Positions 42,237-51,078 are shown, counted from the stretch's first letter. The stretch is 51,078 nucleotides of DNA from Haematobacter missouriensis (GCF_000740775.1 NZ_JFGS01000030.1:1-51078); one strand, 5' to 3'. Numbers and translations are program-made. Notes: generated by a model not told the origin, from the letters alone.

Positions 42237-43189
42237 GCCTGCCTTCCGATTCCGATGCTTCCGTGGATGATGATGCGGCCCGCGCGGCTTGGCTCTACTA
42301 TGTCGGCGGGATGACGCAGGATCAGATCGCGCGCGAGATGGATATCTCGCGTCAGCGTGCGCAGCGGCTCGTCAGCCGCGCGATGGCGGCGGGCATGATC
42401 CACGTCCGGCTCAATCACCGGCTGGCTCCCTGTCTCGCGCTGGAGGCGGCGCTGACGGATCGGTTCGGCCTCTGGCGCTGCCGTGTGGCGCCCGGGCTCG
42501 GCGGGGGAGGCGATCCTGTTCAGGCCATTGCTCCGGCCGCGGCGGCAGAGATGGAGCGCATGCTCCGTCGCCCGGAGCCCTTGGTGATCGCCGTGGGCAC
42601 GGGGCGGGCGATGCGGGCAATGGTGGATGCGATGGGAAGGGTGGATGCGCCGCGGCATCGCTTCGTCTCGTTGATCGGCAATATCGCACCGGACGGCTCG
42701 GCATCCTATTTTGATGTCATCATGCATCTGGCCGAGAAGGTACACGCCCGCCATTACCCCATGCCGGTGCCTGTCCTTTCCTCCACCGCGGAAGAAAACG
42801 CAGCGTTCCAGTCCCTCCCCGCCGTGCGTGTCGTCAGGGAGCTGGCGAGCGCGGCAAACGTTACGTTCGTGGGCGTCGGCCAAATGACGGACGATGCCCC
42901 CTTGCTCACCGATGGCTTCCTCACGAGGGAGGAATTGGGGCAGGTACAGCGCAGCGGCGCGACGGGTGAGGTCGCCGGATGGATCTACGATCGCGAAGGT
43001 CGTTACATGGATCTCTCTCTCAATTCCCGAGTCGGGGGAGTGCGGGTGCGCGCGTCGGCAGAACGCCCTGTGATAGCGGCATCCGCCGGACCGCAGAAGG
43101 TGGCGGCCATTCGCGCTGCGCTCACATCCGGGATCATCAACGGACTGATTACAGACGAAAACACCGCACGCGGGATTCTTTCCACCTGA
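42233..43189 (+). CDS. SorC-type sugar-responsive transcriptional regulator
   Basis: This 318-residue regulator of the SorC/DeoR group has an N-terminal helix-turn-helix (MTQDQIAREMDISRQRAQRL at about residues 25-44) and a C-terminal sugar-binding domain with the phosphosugar-isomerase-like fold (VIAVGTGRAMRAM and the terminal GIINGLITDENTAR). It precedes smoEFGK and is the likely polyol-responsive regulator of that operon (comparable to SmoC of Rhodobacter sphaeroides). Repeated TGCTCAA and AAGTGA elements in the 132-bp gap before smoE are candidate binding sites. The effector is probably a polyol or polyol phosphate. Confidence 0.85.
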   Translation: MSLPSDSDASVDDDAARAAWLYYVGGMTQDQIAREMDISRQRAQRLVSRAMAAGMIHVRLNHRLAPCLALEAALTDRFGLWRCRVAPGLGGGGDPVQAIAPAAAAEMERMLRRPEPLVIAVGTGRAMRAMVDAMGRVDAPRHRFVSLIGNIAPDGSASYFDVIMHLAEKVHARHYPMPVPVLSSTAEENAAFQSLPAVRVVRELASAANVTFVGVGQMTDDAPLLTDGFLTREELGQVQRSGATGEVAGWIYDREGRYMDLSLNSRVGGVRVRASAERPVIAASAGPQKVAAIRAALTSGIINGLITDENTARGILST

Positions 43190-43251
43190 TCTTGCCGTCA
43201 GGCGGACTTTGCAAGTGCAGCGGAGAGAGGGGGTTGACCGGCTCTGCGCTT

Positions 43252-43288
43252 AAGTGAATATCTGCTCAAAGTGAGATGATTTGCTCAA
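43252..43288 (+). promoter_or_regulatory. Direct repeats upstream of smoE
   Basis: AAGTGA occurs at 43252-43257 and 43269-43274, and TGCTCAA at 43263-43269 and 43282-43288, spaced by 17 and 19 bases. They lie between a TTGACC (43234-43239) and the smoE start and are candidate operator half-sites for the regulator encoded immediately upstream. Confidence 0.4.
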
Positions 43289-43321
43289 GCAGCACTATCG
43301 CGATCCTAGGGGAGGAGAAAA

Positions 43322-44641
43322 ATGACTTTTACGTTGCGCGCCCTGCTTGGCGCATCCGTGGCCATTGGAATCACAGGGGCCGCGATGGCGGAGACGACGA
43401 TCACCGTCGCCACGGTGAACAACGGTGACATGATCCGCATGCAGGGCCTCATGTCGGATTTCAACGCCAAGCATCCAGACATCAAGGTCAATTGGGTCAC
43501 ACTGGAGGAGAACACGCTCCGCCAGAGGGTAACCACCGATATCGCCACGAAAGGCGGCCAGTACGACGTGCTGACCATCGGCAACTACGAGGTACCGATC
43601 TGGGCCAAGCAGGGCTGGCTCACGTCGCTAGACGATCTGGGCGAGGGCTTCGCGGCAGACGACCTGCTTCCCCAGGTGGCCGCCGGCCTGAAGGAGGAGG
43701 GCAAGCTCTACGCCGCGCCCTTCTATGCGGAAAGCTCCATGCTGATGTATCGCACGGACCTGCTGGAAAAGGCCGGGCTGACGATGCCTGCCGCGCCCGA
43801 CTGGGACTTCATCAAGGATGCGGCCCAGAAGATGACCGACAAGTCGGCCGAGGTCTATGGCATCTGTCTTCGCGGTAAGGCTGGATGGGGCGAGAACATG
43901 GCCTTCGTTACCTCCATGGCCAATTCCATGGGTGCCCGCTGGTTCGACACGGAGTGGAAGCCGCAGTTCGACAGCCCCGAATGGAAGGCGACGCTCGACA
44001 CCTATCTGGACCTGATGAAGAACTACGGCCCGCCCGGCGCTTCCTCCAACGGGTTCAACGAGAACCTCGCGCTGTTCCAGCAGGGCAAGTGCGGCATGTG
44101 GATCGACGCGACAGTGGCCGCCTCCTTCGTGTCGAACCCGAAGGATTCCAAGGTGGCCGATCACGTGGGCTATGCTGTCTCTCCCACGCGTCCGGGTGGG
44201 GAGAACCATGGCAACTGGCTGTGGTCGTGGAACCTCGCCATTCCGGCAAGCTCCACGAAGGCGGAGGCGGCGAAAGCATTCGTCGCATGGGCAACCTCTC
44301 CTGCCTATACTCTGCTGGTGGCGGAGCATGAGGGGATTGCCAACGTGCCGCCCGGCACGCGTACCTCTCTTTATGAGAATGCCGACTACCTGAAAGCCGC
44401 GCCTTTTGCAGAGATGACCTTGAAGGCCATCCAGTCTGCGAATACCGCGCATCCGTCGGAGAAGGACGTACCTTATACGGGTGGACAGTTCGTTTCCATT
44501 CCAGAGTTTCAGGCGATCGGCACGGCAGTTGGCCAGCAGGTCGCCGCGGCGCTGGCCGGAAGTGCGACGGCGGAACAGGCCCTGGCCAATGCGCAAACGC
44601 TCACCCAACGCGAAATGTCGCGCGCCGGCTATCCCAAGTGA
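43322..44641 (+). CDS. smoE: Sorbitol/mannitol ABC transporter binding protein
   Basis: This 439-residue family-1 solute-binding protein has a signal peptide cut near AAMA/ETTIT. The mature part has the sugar-binder features LMSDFNAKHPDIKVNWV, YDVLTIGNYEVPIWAKQGWL and a C-terminal lobe with AFVAWATSPAYTLLVAEHEG. It captures polyols such as mannitol, sorbitol or arabitol in the periplasm. A GGGGAGGAG ribosome site precedes the ATG, suited to high expression. A strong hairpin terminator follows before the permease genes, so this gene should be expressed above the rest. Confidence 0.9.
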   Translation: MTFTLRALLGASVAIGITGAAMAETTITVATVNNGDMIRMQGLMSDFNAKHPDIKVNWVTLEENTLRQRVTTDIATKGGQYDVLTIGNYEVPIWAKQGWLTSLDDLGEGFAADDLLPQVAAGLKEEGKLYAAPFYAESSMLMYRTDLLEKAGLTMPAAPDWDFIKDAAQKMTDKSAEVYGICLRGKAGWGENMAFVTSMANSMGARWFDTEWKPQFDSPEWKATLDTYLDLMKNYGPPGASSNGFNENLALFQQGKCGMWIDATVAASFVSNPKDSKVADHVGYAVSPTRPGGENHGNWLWSWNLAIPASSTKAEAAKAFVAWATSPAYTLLVAEHEGIANVPPGTRTSLYENADYLKAAPFAEMTLKAIQSANTAHPSEKDVPYTGGQFVSIPEFQAIGTAVGQQVAAALAGSATAEQALANAQTLTQREMSRAGYPK

Positions 44642-44659
44642 TCGTCGATTGACAAGCGA

Positions 44660-44685
44660 GGCGGCTCATCTGTGAGCCGCCTTTT
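44660..44685 (+). terminator. Intercistronic terminator between smoE and smoF
   Basis: GGCGGCTCA (44660-44668) pairs perfectly with TGAGCCGCC (44673-44681) over a four-base loop and is followed by TTTT. It lies 18 bases after the smoE stop, before the permease genes. Partial read-through would set a high binding-protein to permease ratio. Confidence 0.8.
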
Positions 44686-44731
44686 CGGTCGGACCCGCGA
44701 GGGCCGTTAGGAAGAGAGGACGACATCCTTC

Positions 44732-45604
44732 ATGGCGACGCAAGCCTCACGTTCCGCAGGGCGGCTCATGCTGTCACCCGCGGTCATCCTGCTGCTGCTG
44801 TGGATGATTGTGCCCCTCGCGATGACGCTCTACTTTTCCACCCTTCGTTACAATCTGCTGATGCCGGGAATGGAGACATTCGCCGGCTTCGAGAACTACC
44901 AGTATTTCTTCACCGATCCCGCCTTCTGGCCCGCGCTCCTCAATACCTTGACGCTGGTGCTTGGTGTGCTGGCGATAACGACACTTGGCGGTATTGCCCT
45001 GGCATTGTTGCTGGATCAGCCGATGTGGGGACAGGGCATTGTCCGCATCCTTGTTATTGCGCCGTTCTTCGTCATGCCCACCGTTTCCGCGTTGGTCTGG
45101 AAGAACATGATGATGAACCCGGTGAACGGGCTGTTCGCCTGGATCGCGCGGACGCTCGGTTTTCAGCCGTTTGACTTTTTCGCGCAGGCCCCGCTGTTTT
45201 CCATCATTCTGATCGTTGCATGGCAATGGCTTCCCTTTGCGACGCTCATTCTTCTCACTGCGTTGCAAAGCCTCGACAGCGAGCAGATGGAGGCGGCGGA
45301 GATGGATGGCGCTGGCTGGGGATCGCGGTTCTGGCATCTGGTACTGCCACACCTGAGCCGAGCGATCACGGTGGTCATCCTGATACAGACGATCTTCATC
45401 CTGTCGGTTTTCGCAGAGATCCTTGTCACCACGAATGGCGGCCCGGGTACGGCTTCGACCACGTTGACCTTCCTCGTGTACGTTCAGTCGATGCTGCAAT
45501 TCGATGTGGGCCTCGGGTCCGCGGGCGGGATCGTCGCGGTCATCCTCGCCAATATTGTCGCCATCTTCCTGATGCGCGCCATCGGCAAGAACCTGGAGAC
45601 CTGA
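44732..45604 (+). CDS. smoF: Sorbitol/mannitol ABC transporter permease
   Basis: This 290-residue MalF-type permease has six predicted helices. The coupling loop EQMEAAEMDGAGWGSRFWHL (about 188-207) carries the EAA-x3-G motif. The segment PTVSALVWKNMMMNPVNGLF is typical of polyol and sugar permeases in this group. It is followed after one base by smoG, with which it forms the channel. Confidence 0.9.
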   Translation: MATQASRSAGRLMLSPAVILLLLWMIVPLAMTLYFSTLRYNLLMPGMETFAGFENYQYFFTDPAFWPALLNTLTLVLGVLAITTLGGIALALLLDQPMWGQGIVRILVIAPFFVMPTVSALVWKNMMMNPVNGLFAWIARTLGFQPFDFFAQAPLFSIILIVAWQWLPFATLILLTALQSLDSEQMEAAEMDGAGWGSRFWHLVLPHLSRAITVVILIQTIFILSVFAEILVTTNGGPGTASTTLTFLVYVQSMLQFDVGLGSAGGIVAVILANIVAIFLMRAIGKNLET

Positions 45605-45605
45605 C

Positions 45606-46436
45606 ATGGCGCGCAATGTCACGAACGGGCGGAAGGCCCTTGTCACCGCGGTGGCCTGGGTCATTGGGCTCGCGATCTTCTTTCCGATCCTCTGGACGGT
45701 GCTGACATCCTTCAAGACGGAAGGGGAGGCTGTGGCTACTCCGCCGAGCTTCCTGTTCTTCGACTGGACCTTGGAGAATTACCACGCAGTCAACGAGCGG
45801 TCCGACTATCTGGGGCATTTCTGGAACTCGGTCGTCATTTCGCTCGGCTCAACGTTGATTGGCCTGGCGATTGCCCTTCCGGCGGCATGGTCCATGGCCT
45901 TCGTTCCCGGCAAGCGGACCAAGGATCTGCTGATGTGGATGCTCTCGACCAAGATGCTGCCAGCGGTCGGTGTACTCGTGCCGATCTACATGCTCTTCCG
46001 CGACACGGGGCTTCTGGATACCCGGATCGGGCTGGTCATCGTGCTCACGCTTATCAACCTGCCGATCATTGTTTGGATGCTTTATACCTATTTCAAGGAA
46101 ATCCCGGCGGAGATCCTGGAAGCTGCGCGGATGGACGGAGCGGGACTGTGGTCGGAAGTGGTCCACGTTCTAACTCCCATGGCGGTTCCGGGCATTGCCT
46201 CGACCCTGCTGCTGAACGTGATCCTCGCCTGGAACGAAAGTTTCTGGACACTGAATCTCACGGCCTCGCAGGCTGCGCCGCTGACCGCCTTCATCGCGAG
46301 TTATTCCAGCCCCGAGGGTCTGTTCTACGCCAAGCTTTCGGCGGCAAGCACCATGGCCATCGCGCCGATCCTCATCCTCGGCTGGTTCAGTCAGAAGCAA
46401 CTTGTGCGCGGATTGACTTTCGGCGCGGTGAAGTAA
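45606..46436 (+). CDS. smoG: Sorbitol/mannitol ABC transporter permease
   Basis: This 276-residue MalG-type permease has an N-terminal helix with [13 protein letters not shown] and about five further helices. The EAA loop [20 protein letters not shown] at about 160-179 contacts SmoK. It starts one base after the smoF stop and ends ten bases before smoK, all on one transcript. Confidence 0.9.
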   Translation: MARNVTNGRKALVTAVAWVIGLAIFFPILWTVLTSFKTEGEAVATPPSFLFFDWTLENYHAVNERSDYLGHFWNSVVISLGSTLIGLAIALPAAWSMAFVPGKRTKDLLMWMLSTKMLPAVGVLVPIYMLFRDTGLLDTRIGLVIVLTLINLPIIVWMLYTYFKEIPAEILEAARMDGAGLWSEVVHVLTPMAVPGIASTLLLNVILAWNESFWTLNLTASQAAPLTAFIASYSSPEGLFYAKLSAASTMAIAPILILGWFSQKQLVRGLTFGAVK

Positions 46437-46446
46437 GGAGACGCCG

Positions 46447-47445
46447 ATGGGCGAGATCGTTCTCAAGGATGTGCTGAAATCCTTCGGCGGCGTGGATGTC
46501 ATCAAGGGCATCGATCTGCGAGTGGAGGAAGGCGAGTTCGTGGTTTTCGTCGGGCCGTCCGGCTGCGGCAAATCCACTCTGCTGCGATTGATTGCGGGGC
46601 TGGAGGACGTGACCTCCGGCACCATCACCATCGACGGCAACACCGCCACCGACCTGCCGCCGGCGCGGCGCGGGCTCGCGATGGTGTTTCAGTCCTATGC
46701 CCTCTACCCGCACATGACGGTGCGCAAGAACATCGCCTTCCCGCTGAGGATGGCCGGGATGTCCTCCGCCGATCAGGCCCGGAAAGTCGAGGAGGCTGCC
46801 AAGATCCTCAACCTCTCACCCTATCTCGACCGTCGGCCGGGGCAGCTTTCCGGCGGTCAGCGGCAGCGTGTGGCGATCGGGCGCGCCATCGTCCGCGAAC
46901 CGAAGGCGTTTCTCTTCGATGAGCCGCTCTCCAACCTCGACGCTGCGCTGCGGGTCTCCATGCGGCAGGAGATCTCGGAGCTTCACCAGTCGTTGGGAAC
47001 CACGATGATCTATGTCACGCACGATCAGGTGGAGGCGATGACGATGGCCGACAAGATCGTGGTGATGAACGCCGGCCGGATCGAGCAAGTGGGCACCCCG
47101 CTGGAACTGTACCGTACCCCCGCAAATCTTTTTGTGGCGGGCTTCATCGGCAGTCCGAAGATGAACTTTATCGAAGGGGCCGCCGCTGAACAGCATGGCG
47201 CGCATACAATCGGGGTTCGACCCGAGCATGTCACGCTTGCCGATGACGGCCCATGGAAAGGCAAGGTCACCCTTTCCGAGCACCTCGGGTCGGACACGTT
47301 CCTGCATGTTGATGTGGCAGGGGTCGGCCCGCTTACAGTCCGCGCACATGGCGAGGTGGGTCTTGGGAGCGGCACCCCCGTCAGCCTCGCCCCACAGGCG
47401 GGCAAGGTTTATCGCTTCGATCAGGCTGGAAAGGCGATCGCATGA
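46447..47445 (+). CDS. smoK: Sorbitol/mannitol ABC transporter ATPase
   Basis: This 332-residue MalK/UgpC-like ATPase has Walker [10 protein letters not shown] (about 38-46), signature [15 protein letters not shown], Walker [13 protein letters not shown] and H-loop VTHDQ. A C-terminal TOBE/OB region (about 240-330, with IGVRPEHV) matches regulatory ATPases of sugar importers. AAGGAG precedes the ATG. It overlaps smoS by four bases, so transport and oxidation are co-translated. Confidence 0.93.
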   Translation: MGEIVLKDVLKSFGGVDVIKGIDLRVEEGEFVVFVGPSGCGKSTLLRLIAGLEDVTSGTITIDGNTATDLPPARRGLAMVFQSYALYPHMTVRKNIAFPLRMAGMSSADQARKVEEAAKILNLSPYLDRRPGQLSGGQRQRVAIGRAIVREPKAFLFDEPLSNLDAALRVSMRQEISELHQSLGTTMIYVTHDQVEAMTMADKIVVMNAGRIEQVGTPLELYRTPANLFVAGFIGSPKMNFIEGAAAEQHGAHTIGVRPEHVTLADDGPWKGKVTLSEHLGSDTFLHVDVAGVGPLTVRAHGEVGLGSGTPVSLAPQAGKVYRFDQAGKAIA

Positions 47446-48212
47446 GACTGGAAGGGAAGCGCGCGCTGATTACAGGGGCCGCGCGGGGTATCGGGCTGGA
47501 GTTCGCCCGTGCCTATCTGTCGGAGGGCGCATCGGTCGCCCTGGCCGATATCAATGCAGCGGCTGTCGAGGAGGCTGCGGGTTCGCTCGGTACGGGCGCC
47601 CATGCAGTCACGATGGATGTGACACTGCAAGAGAGCATCGAAGCGGGTGTGGAGGCGGCGGTGGCCGCGATGGGGGGGATCGACATCCTCGTCAACAATG
47701 CGGCGCTCTTCGATGCGGCTCCCATCGAGGAGATCACGCGGGAGAGCTATGACCGGCTCTTCTCGGTCAACGTTGCGGGTACGCTCTTCACGCTTCAGGC
47801 CGTTGCGCGGCACATGATCGCGCGGGGAGAGGGTGGCAAGATCATCAACATGGCGAGCCAGGCGGGGCGTCGGGGCGAACCGCTGGTCGCGGTCTATTGC
47901 GCAACGAAGGCCGCCGTCATCTCTCTTACCCAGTCGGCGGGCCTGAACCTTATCCGCCATGGAATCAACGTCAATGCCATCGCCCCCGGCGTGGTGGACG
48001 GAGAGCATTGGGATGGCGTCGACAGCCTGTTCGCGAAATACGAAAACCGGCAGCGTGGCGAGAAGAAGCGCCTTGTCGGAGAGGCTGTGCCCTTCGGACG
48101 GATGGGCACAGCGCAGGACCTGACCGGCATGGCGATCTTTCTTGCCACGCCGGAGGCGGATTACATCGTCGCCCAATGCTTCGGCGTGGACGGCGGTAAC
48201 TGGATGGCGTGA
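47442..48212 (+). CDS. smoS: Sorbitol dehydrogenase (short-chain dehydrogenase)
   Basis: This 256-residue NAD-dependent SDR has TGAARGIG (residues 11-18), NNAA at 85-88, catalytic Ser139, Tyr152 and Lys156, and a [13 protein letters not shown] segment seen in SmoS-type sorbitol and galactitol dehydrogenases. It oxidises D-sorbitol (glucitol) to D-fructose, and related polyols. It overlaps smoK by four bases and is followed by mtlK after a perfect 12-bp inverted repeat. It acts in the cytoplasm on imported polyols. Confidence 0.9.
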   Translation: MRLEGKRALITGAARGIGLEFARAYLSEGASVALADINAAAVEEAAGSLGTGAHAVTMDVTLQESIEAGVEAAVAAMGGIDILVNNAALFDAAPIEEITRESYDRLFSVNVAGTLFTLQAVARHMIARGEGGKIINMASQAGRRGEPLVAVYCATKAAVISLTQSAGLNLIRHGINVNAIAPGVVDGEHWDGVDSLFAKYENRQRGEKKRLVGEAVPFGRMGTAQDLTGMAIFLATPEADYIVAQCFGVDGGNWMA

Positions 48213-48223
48213 GCCATGATTGC

Positions 48224-48263
48224 GGGCGCGCGTCAAGGACCCTCCCTCCGCTGACGCGCGCCC
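48224..48263 (+). terminator. Long perfect hairpin between smoS and mtlK
   Basis: GGGCGCGCGTCA (48224-48235) and TGACGCGCGCCC (48252-48263) form a perfect 12-bp stem around a 16-base loop, in the 79-bp gap. No clear T run follows, so it may stabilise or process the upstream mRNA, or attenuate, and not fully terminate. Confidence 0.6.
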
Positions 48264-48291
48264 CTTCCCCTCGGCGAAGCGGTGGTCTGAC

Positions 48292-49731
48292 ATGACACAT
48301 ACTGATACTTCCGTGGCCCTTCCCGCCTATGACCGCAGCCGGTTGACCCCCGGTATTGTGCATATCGGGCTTGGCAATTTTCATCGCGCGCACCAGGCCG
48401 TCTATCTCGATGACCTGTTTGCGCTCGGAGATGACCATGACTGGGCGATCATCGGGGCGGGCGTGAGGGCGCCAGACGCTGCCATGAGGGCGGCGTTGAA
48501 GGCGCAGGACTGCCTTTCGACGGTGATCGAGCTTGATCCTTCTGGCAAACGGGCACGCCGTGTGGGGTCGATGATCGACTACATCCCGGTGGAGCCGGAC
48601 AATGTCACGCTCATCGCCACCATGTCCCGGCCGGAAATCCGCATCGTCAGCCTGACAGTGACGGAGGGCGGCTACTTCACGGATGCCAACGGGGATTTCG
48701 ACCCCGGAGCCTCGGATATTCTGGCCGATGCCGCAAACCCGGAGGCGCCCGCAACCGCATTCGGCGCTATTCTGGCAGCGTTGAGCGTCCGGCGGTCGCA
48801 GGGTATCCAACCTTTCACCGTCATGTCCTGTGACAACCTCCCCGGCAACGGAGAGGTCACGCGCAATGCGGTGGTGGGTCTGGCGCGGCTTTTCGATCCC
48901 GAACTTGCAGACTGGGTGCATGAGAATGTCGCCTTTCCGAACGGGATGGTGGACCGTATCACGCCCGCCACCGGCGAGAGGGAGCGGGCGATGGCGCGGG
49001 ATTTCGGTCTCGACGACCCTGTTCCCGTCACCTGCGAGCCGTTCCGCCAGTGGGTTCTGGAGGACAATTTTCCCGCAGGTCGCCCGGCGCTGGAGAAAGT
49101 GGGTGTGACCTTCACGCCGCATGTTCATCTCTACGAGACGATGAAGATCCGCATCCTGAACGGCGGTCACGCGATCATCGCCTATCCGTCCGGGCTGATG
49201 GATGTGGAGCTTGTCCATGACGCGATGACCGAGCCGTTGGTCTCCCGCTTTCTCGACCGGGTGGAGGAGGAGGAGATCCTGCCCATCGTTCCGCCGGTGC
49301 CTGCTACCGATTTGAAGGACTACTACCGCGTGATCCGCGAGCGGTTTTCCAACCCCGAGGTTGCGGATACGGTACGGCGGCTTTGCCTTGACGGTTCGGG
49401 GCGTCAACCGAAGTTCATCGTGCCCTCGATCCGGGACAATCTCGCGCGGGGGGTGTTGCCGCGGGGGCTGCTGCTCGAATCGGCCCTGTGGTGCCGTTAT
49501 TGCGCCGGAGAGAGTGACAGCGGGGCCGAGATCGCGCCGAATGATCCGCGCTGGGAGGCGCTCACTCTCCGGGCCAGGAACGCGCGGCGGGATCCGGCGA
49601 TCTGGCTGGGAATGACCGACATCTACGGGGATCTCGGTCAGCACCCTGAGGTCGCGGACGCTTTCGCCAAGGCGCTTGAAGCCCTCTGGGCGAAGGGGAC
49701 CCGGGCGGTGCTGGAAGAGTATCTGGCTTGA
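48292..49731 (+). CDS. mtlK: Mannitol 2-dehydrogenase (long-chain polyol dehydrogenase)
   Basis: This 479-residue polyol-specific long-chain dehydrogenase has the N-terminal nucleotide site IVHIGLGNFHRAHQAVY and the family's catalytic motif K-x4-N-x2-H visible in MKIRILNGGHAIIAYPSG (about 284-301). It oxidises D-mannitol to D-fructose, and enzymes of this type also take D-arabitol to D-xylulose, which the divergent xylB could phosphorylate. The ATG at 48292 has a weak ribosome site. No fructokinase gene is found after it, unlike the Rhodobacter operon. Confidence 0.92.
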   Translation: MTHTDTSVALPAYDRSRLTPGIVHIGLGNFHRAHQAVYLDDLFALGDDHDWAIIGAGVRAPDAAMRAALKAQDCLSTVIELDPSGKRARRVGSMIDYIPVEPDNVTLIATMSRPEIRIVSLTVTEGGYFTDANGDFDPGASDILADAANPEAPATAFGAILAALSVRRSQGIQPFTVMSCDNLPGNGEVTRNAVVGLARLFDPELADWVHENVAFPNGMVDRITPATGERERAMARDFGLDDPVPVTCEPFRQWVLEDNFPAGRPALEKVGVTFTPHVHLYETMKIRILNGGHAIIAYPSGLMDVELVHDAMTEPLVSRFLDRVEEEEILPIVPPVPATDLKDYYRVIRERFSNPEVADTVRRLCLDGSGRQPKFIVPSIRDNLARGVLPRGLLLESALWCRYCAGESDSGAEIAPNDPRWEALTLRARNARRDPAIWLGMTDIYGDLGQHPEVADAFAKALEALWAKGTRAVLEEYLA

Positions 49732-49737
49732 GAGGAA

Positions 49738-49761
49738 GGGCGCGCGTCGAGCCGCGCGCCC
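49738..49761. terminator. Bidirectional hairpin between mtlK and the ligase gene
   Basis: GGGCGCGCG (49738-49746) and CGCGCGCCC (49753-49761) form a perfect 9-bp stem in the 39-bp gap between convergent genes. It lacks a T run but is well placed to end both transcripts. Confidence 0.6.
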
Positions 49762-49770
49762 GCCTGCAAA

Positions 49771-51078
49771 TCATGTACGGGCGGCCATCTGCTCCCGGTC
49801 GAACGTATCGCTCGTCACGCCGTCGGCTCGGAGCACATGCTTCTGGATCTTGCCGCTCGCCGTCTTGGGAAGGTCAGCCATTACCCTGACGTAGCGGGGC
49901 ACCATGAATTTCGGCAATTGCTGTGCGAGATGGGCCACCAGCACTTCTGCGTCGATTATCCGACCGGCGACCGGCGTGACCACGATCAACACCTCATCTT
50001 CGCTGAAAGCACTCGGGACCGCGACGGCAGCGCATTCCCTAACATCGGGATGGGCGGTCACTTCGGCTTCCAAGGCGAATGAGGAGATGTTTTCCCCCCG
50101 CCGCCGGATCACGTCCTTAAGACGGTCCACGAAAAAGAACTGCCCAGCTTCATCGCGCCGAAAGCCGTCGCCGGTGTGAAACCAGCCGTTCCGCATTGCC
50201 TCCACCGTCGCCGCCGGCGCGTTGTGGTAACCTTTCATCAGTGCCCAAGGACGGCTGGAGCGGATGATGAGTTCCCCCGTGGCACCCTCCGGCACCTCGA
50301 TATCGTTGGCGTCCACGATCCGCAGATCAAACCAGGGGCGCGGTCGTCCGGTAATACCCTTCAGGCCGGCGCTTCCCCGCAGGGGGCCCGCGTGCAGCGG
50401 ACTGGCGATCTCTGTCATGTTGTATATCGTCCAGGCTTCCACTCCGAACCGCTCGGCAAAGAGCGGGCCGTCCTCCCCGAAGGGGGTGATGAAGGCCCGT
50501 CGTAGGGGATGGTCCCGATCATCGGGCTGGCTTGGCTCTTTCAGAAGAAAGCTCGCCATCACGCCCAGCAGGAGGCAATAGGTCGATCCTGTGCCCCGCA
50601 CGGCTTGCCAGAACTCCCGCGTCTTGAACTCCCGCATCATGCCGATGGACAGTCCGCGCGCCAGTTGCGCGTAAACGTAAAGCGTTGAACCGCAGTGGAA
50701 AATAGGTCCACAGATGAGGCAGCGATCATCCGGCGCCACCTCGAACGCATCCGGCCCCATCGTATAGAGTTGCGCGTAAGAGGTCACGACACCCTTGGGG
50801 TTTCCGGTGGTGCCGGAGGTGTACATGATCGCCAGAGTGTCCCATGGCTCTATCGGCGTTTCCAGCGTGAAGATCGTGGGATCGACGTGATCCACGTCGT
50901 GAAGTGGCAGGATCTCGATACCTGTGCGGGCCGGTATTTCGCCCGTGCCGACAGCAAGCACCTTACGCAGTTTGCCCGGTGCGACATCGGTCAGCCGGTC
51001 CAGCAGCCCCGCTTCCGCGACCATGAGCGGCGCGTCCGCATCGCTTAGACCCACATTCCCCAAGTAAATCGCTGATTT
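49771..51078 (-). CDS. Acyl-CoA synthetase (AMP-forming), 5' end outside window
   Basis: This is the C-terminal 435 or so residues of an ANL-superfamily acyl-CoA ligase; the frame is open to the right edge of the window (51078), so the start lies outside. Visible motifs are the AMP-binding IMYTSGTTGNPKGVV, YNMTEIASPLH, the GWFHTGDGFRRD block, VIRRRGENISSF and the terminal TASGKIQKHVL lysine motif. The RRRGENIS pattern recalls carnitine- and crotonobetaine-type CoA ligases (CaiC-like) but does not prove a substrate. A TTG at 51061-51063 is in frame but is unlikely to be the true start because conserved N-terminal sequence precedes it. Confidence 0.85.
   Translation of the reverse strand, partial: KSAIYLGNVGLSDADAPLMVAEAGLLDRLTDVAPGKLRKVLAVGTGEIPARTGIEILPLHDVDHVDPTIFTLETPIEPWDTLAIMYTSGTTGNPKGVVTSYAQLYTMGPDAFEVAPDDRCLICGPIFHCGSTLYVYAQLARGLSIGMMREFKTREFWQAVRGTGSTYCLLLGVMASFLLKEPSQPDDRDHPLRRAFITPFGEDGPLFAERFGVEAWTIYNMTEIASPLHAGPLRGSAGLKGITGRPRPWFDLRIVDANDIEVPEGATGELIIRSSRPWALMKGYHNAPAATVEAMRNGWFHTGDGFRRDEAGQFFFVDRLKDVIRRRGENISSFALEAEVTAHPDVRECAAVAVPSAFSEDEVLIVVTPVAGRIIDAEVLVAHLAQQLPKFMVPRYVRVMADLPKTASGKIQKHVLRADGVTSDTFDREQMAART

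Noticed and set aside
47971-49644. 557-codon minus-strand open frame opposite smoS/mtlK
   Set aside because: It is a shadow of mtlK, with biased composition and no recognisable domain.
1-51078. tRNA, rRNA, CRISPR array, prophage or plasmid origin
   Set aside because: No cloverleaf-like segments, regularly spaced repeats, phage structural genes or replication genes were seen by eye.

Overview
The window is about 51 kb of GC-rich, densely coded DNA from a methylotrophic alphaproteobacterium. It is most likely from the Rhodobacterales, because it joins a Paracoccus-like mxaZYX/mxaFJGIRSACKL methanol locus to a Rhodobacter-like smo/mtlK polyol operon. No genus is assigned and no RNA gene, prophage or CRISPR array was seen. 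Nearly every gene belongs to a recognisable operon, many joined by 4-bp ATGA, GTGA or TTGA overlaps.

Layout. 1-183: 5' remnant of an IS481-type transposase. 401-3432: flavin reductase, a TauE/SafE exporter, a decayed second TauE/SafE copy and an arginase-family hydrolase. 3433-5920 (minus): mxaX, mxaY and mxaZ, a two-component system plus a small exported protein. Divergent from it, 6199-15497: mxaFJGI (Ca/PQQ methanol dehydrogenase, MxaJ, cytochrome cL, small subunit), three hairpins, then mxaRSACKL (maturation and metal insertion). 15573-16768 (minus): a 24-codon membrane peptide gene translationally coupled to a four-helix membrane protein with a coiled coil. 17010-22641: a Dpp-like peptide ABC transporter ending in a DUF1684 gene. 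23101-27946: the NAGGN (N-acetylglutaminylglutamine amide) osmolyte cluster of M42 peptidase, AsnO and Ngg. 28007-29335: an MFS transporter. 29422-32753: a ModE-type regulator and modABC with a palindromic Mo-box. 32750-33904 (minus): an autotransporter-type outer-membrane barrel. 34027-39214: badR (minus) divergent from badH-badI-aliB-aliA, for alicyclic acid degradation. 39271-41434 (minus): xylB and a glutathione S-transferase. 41571-49731: a polyol operon (HAD phosphatase, SorC-type regulator, smoEFGK, smoS, mtlK). 49771-51078 (minus): 3' part of an acyl-CoA ligase cut by the window edge.

How it works together. Methanol is oxidised in the periplasm by MxaFI, with electrons passing to cytochrome cL; MxaR/S/A/C/K/L mature the enzyme and MxaYX probably switch the locus on. 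MxaF carries Glu177, Asn261, Asp303 and Ala305 (mature numbering), which marks it as the calcium and not the lanthanide type. The peptide transporter next to the NAGGN genes suggests uptake or recycling of a peptide osmolyte. Two sites of the form GGAAC-N17-GTT, one before asnO and one before the small membrane gene pair, suggest control of both by the alphaproteobacterial general stress sigma factor EcfG. ModABC supplies molybdate. The bad/ali genes convert cyclohexanecarboxylate towards pimeloyl-CoA, but no cyclohexene-carboxyl-CoA hydratase (BadK) is present. The smo/mtl/xylB genes import polyols and oxidise and phosphorylate the products.

Most of the window is well-understood metabolism. 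The least explained parts are the 24-aa/coiled-coil membrane pair, the peptide transporter-DUF1684-NAGGN block, MxaZ, the passenger-less barrel, and several palindromes in divergent promoters.
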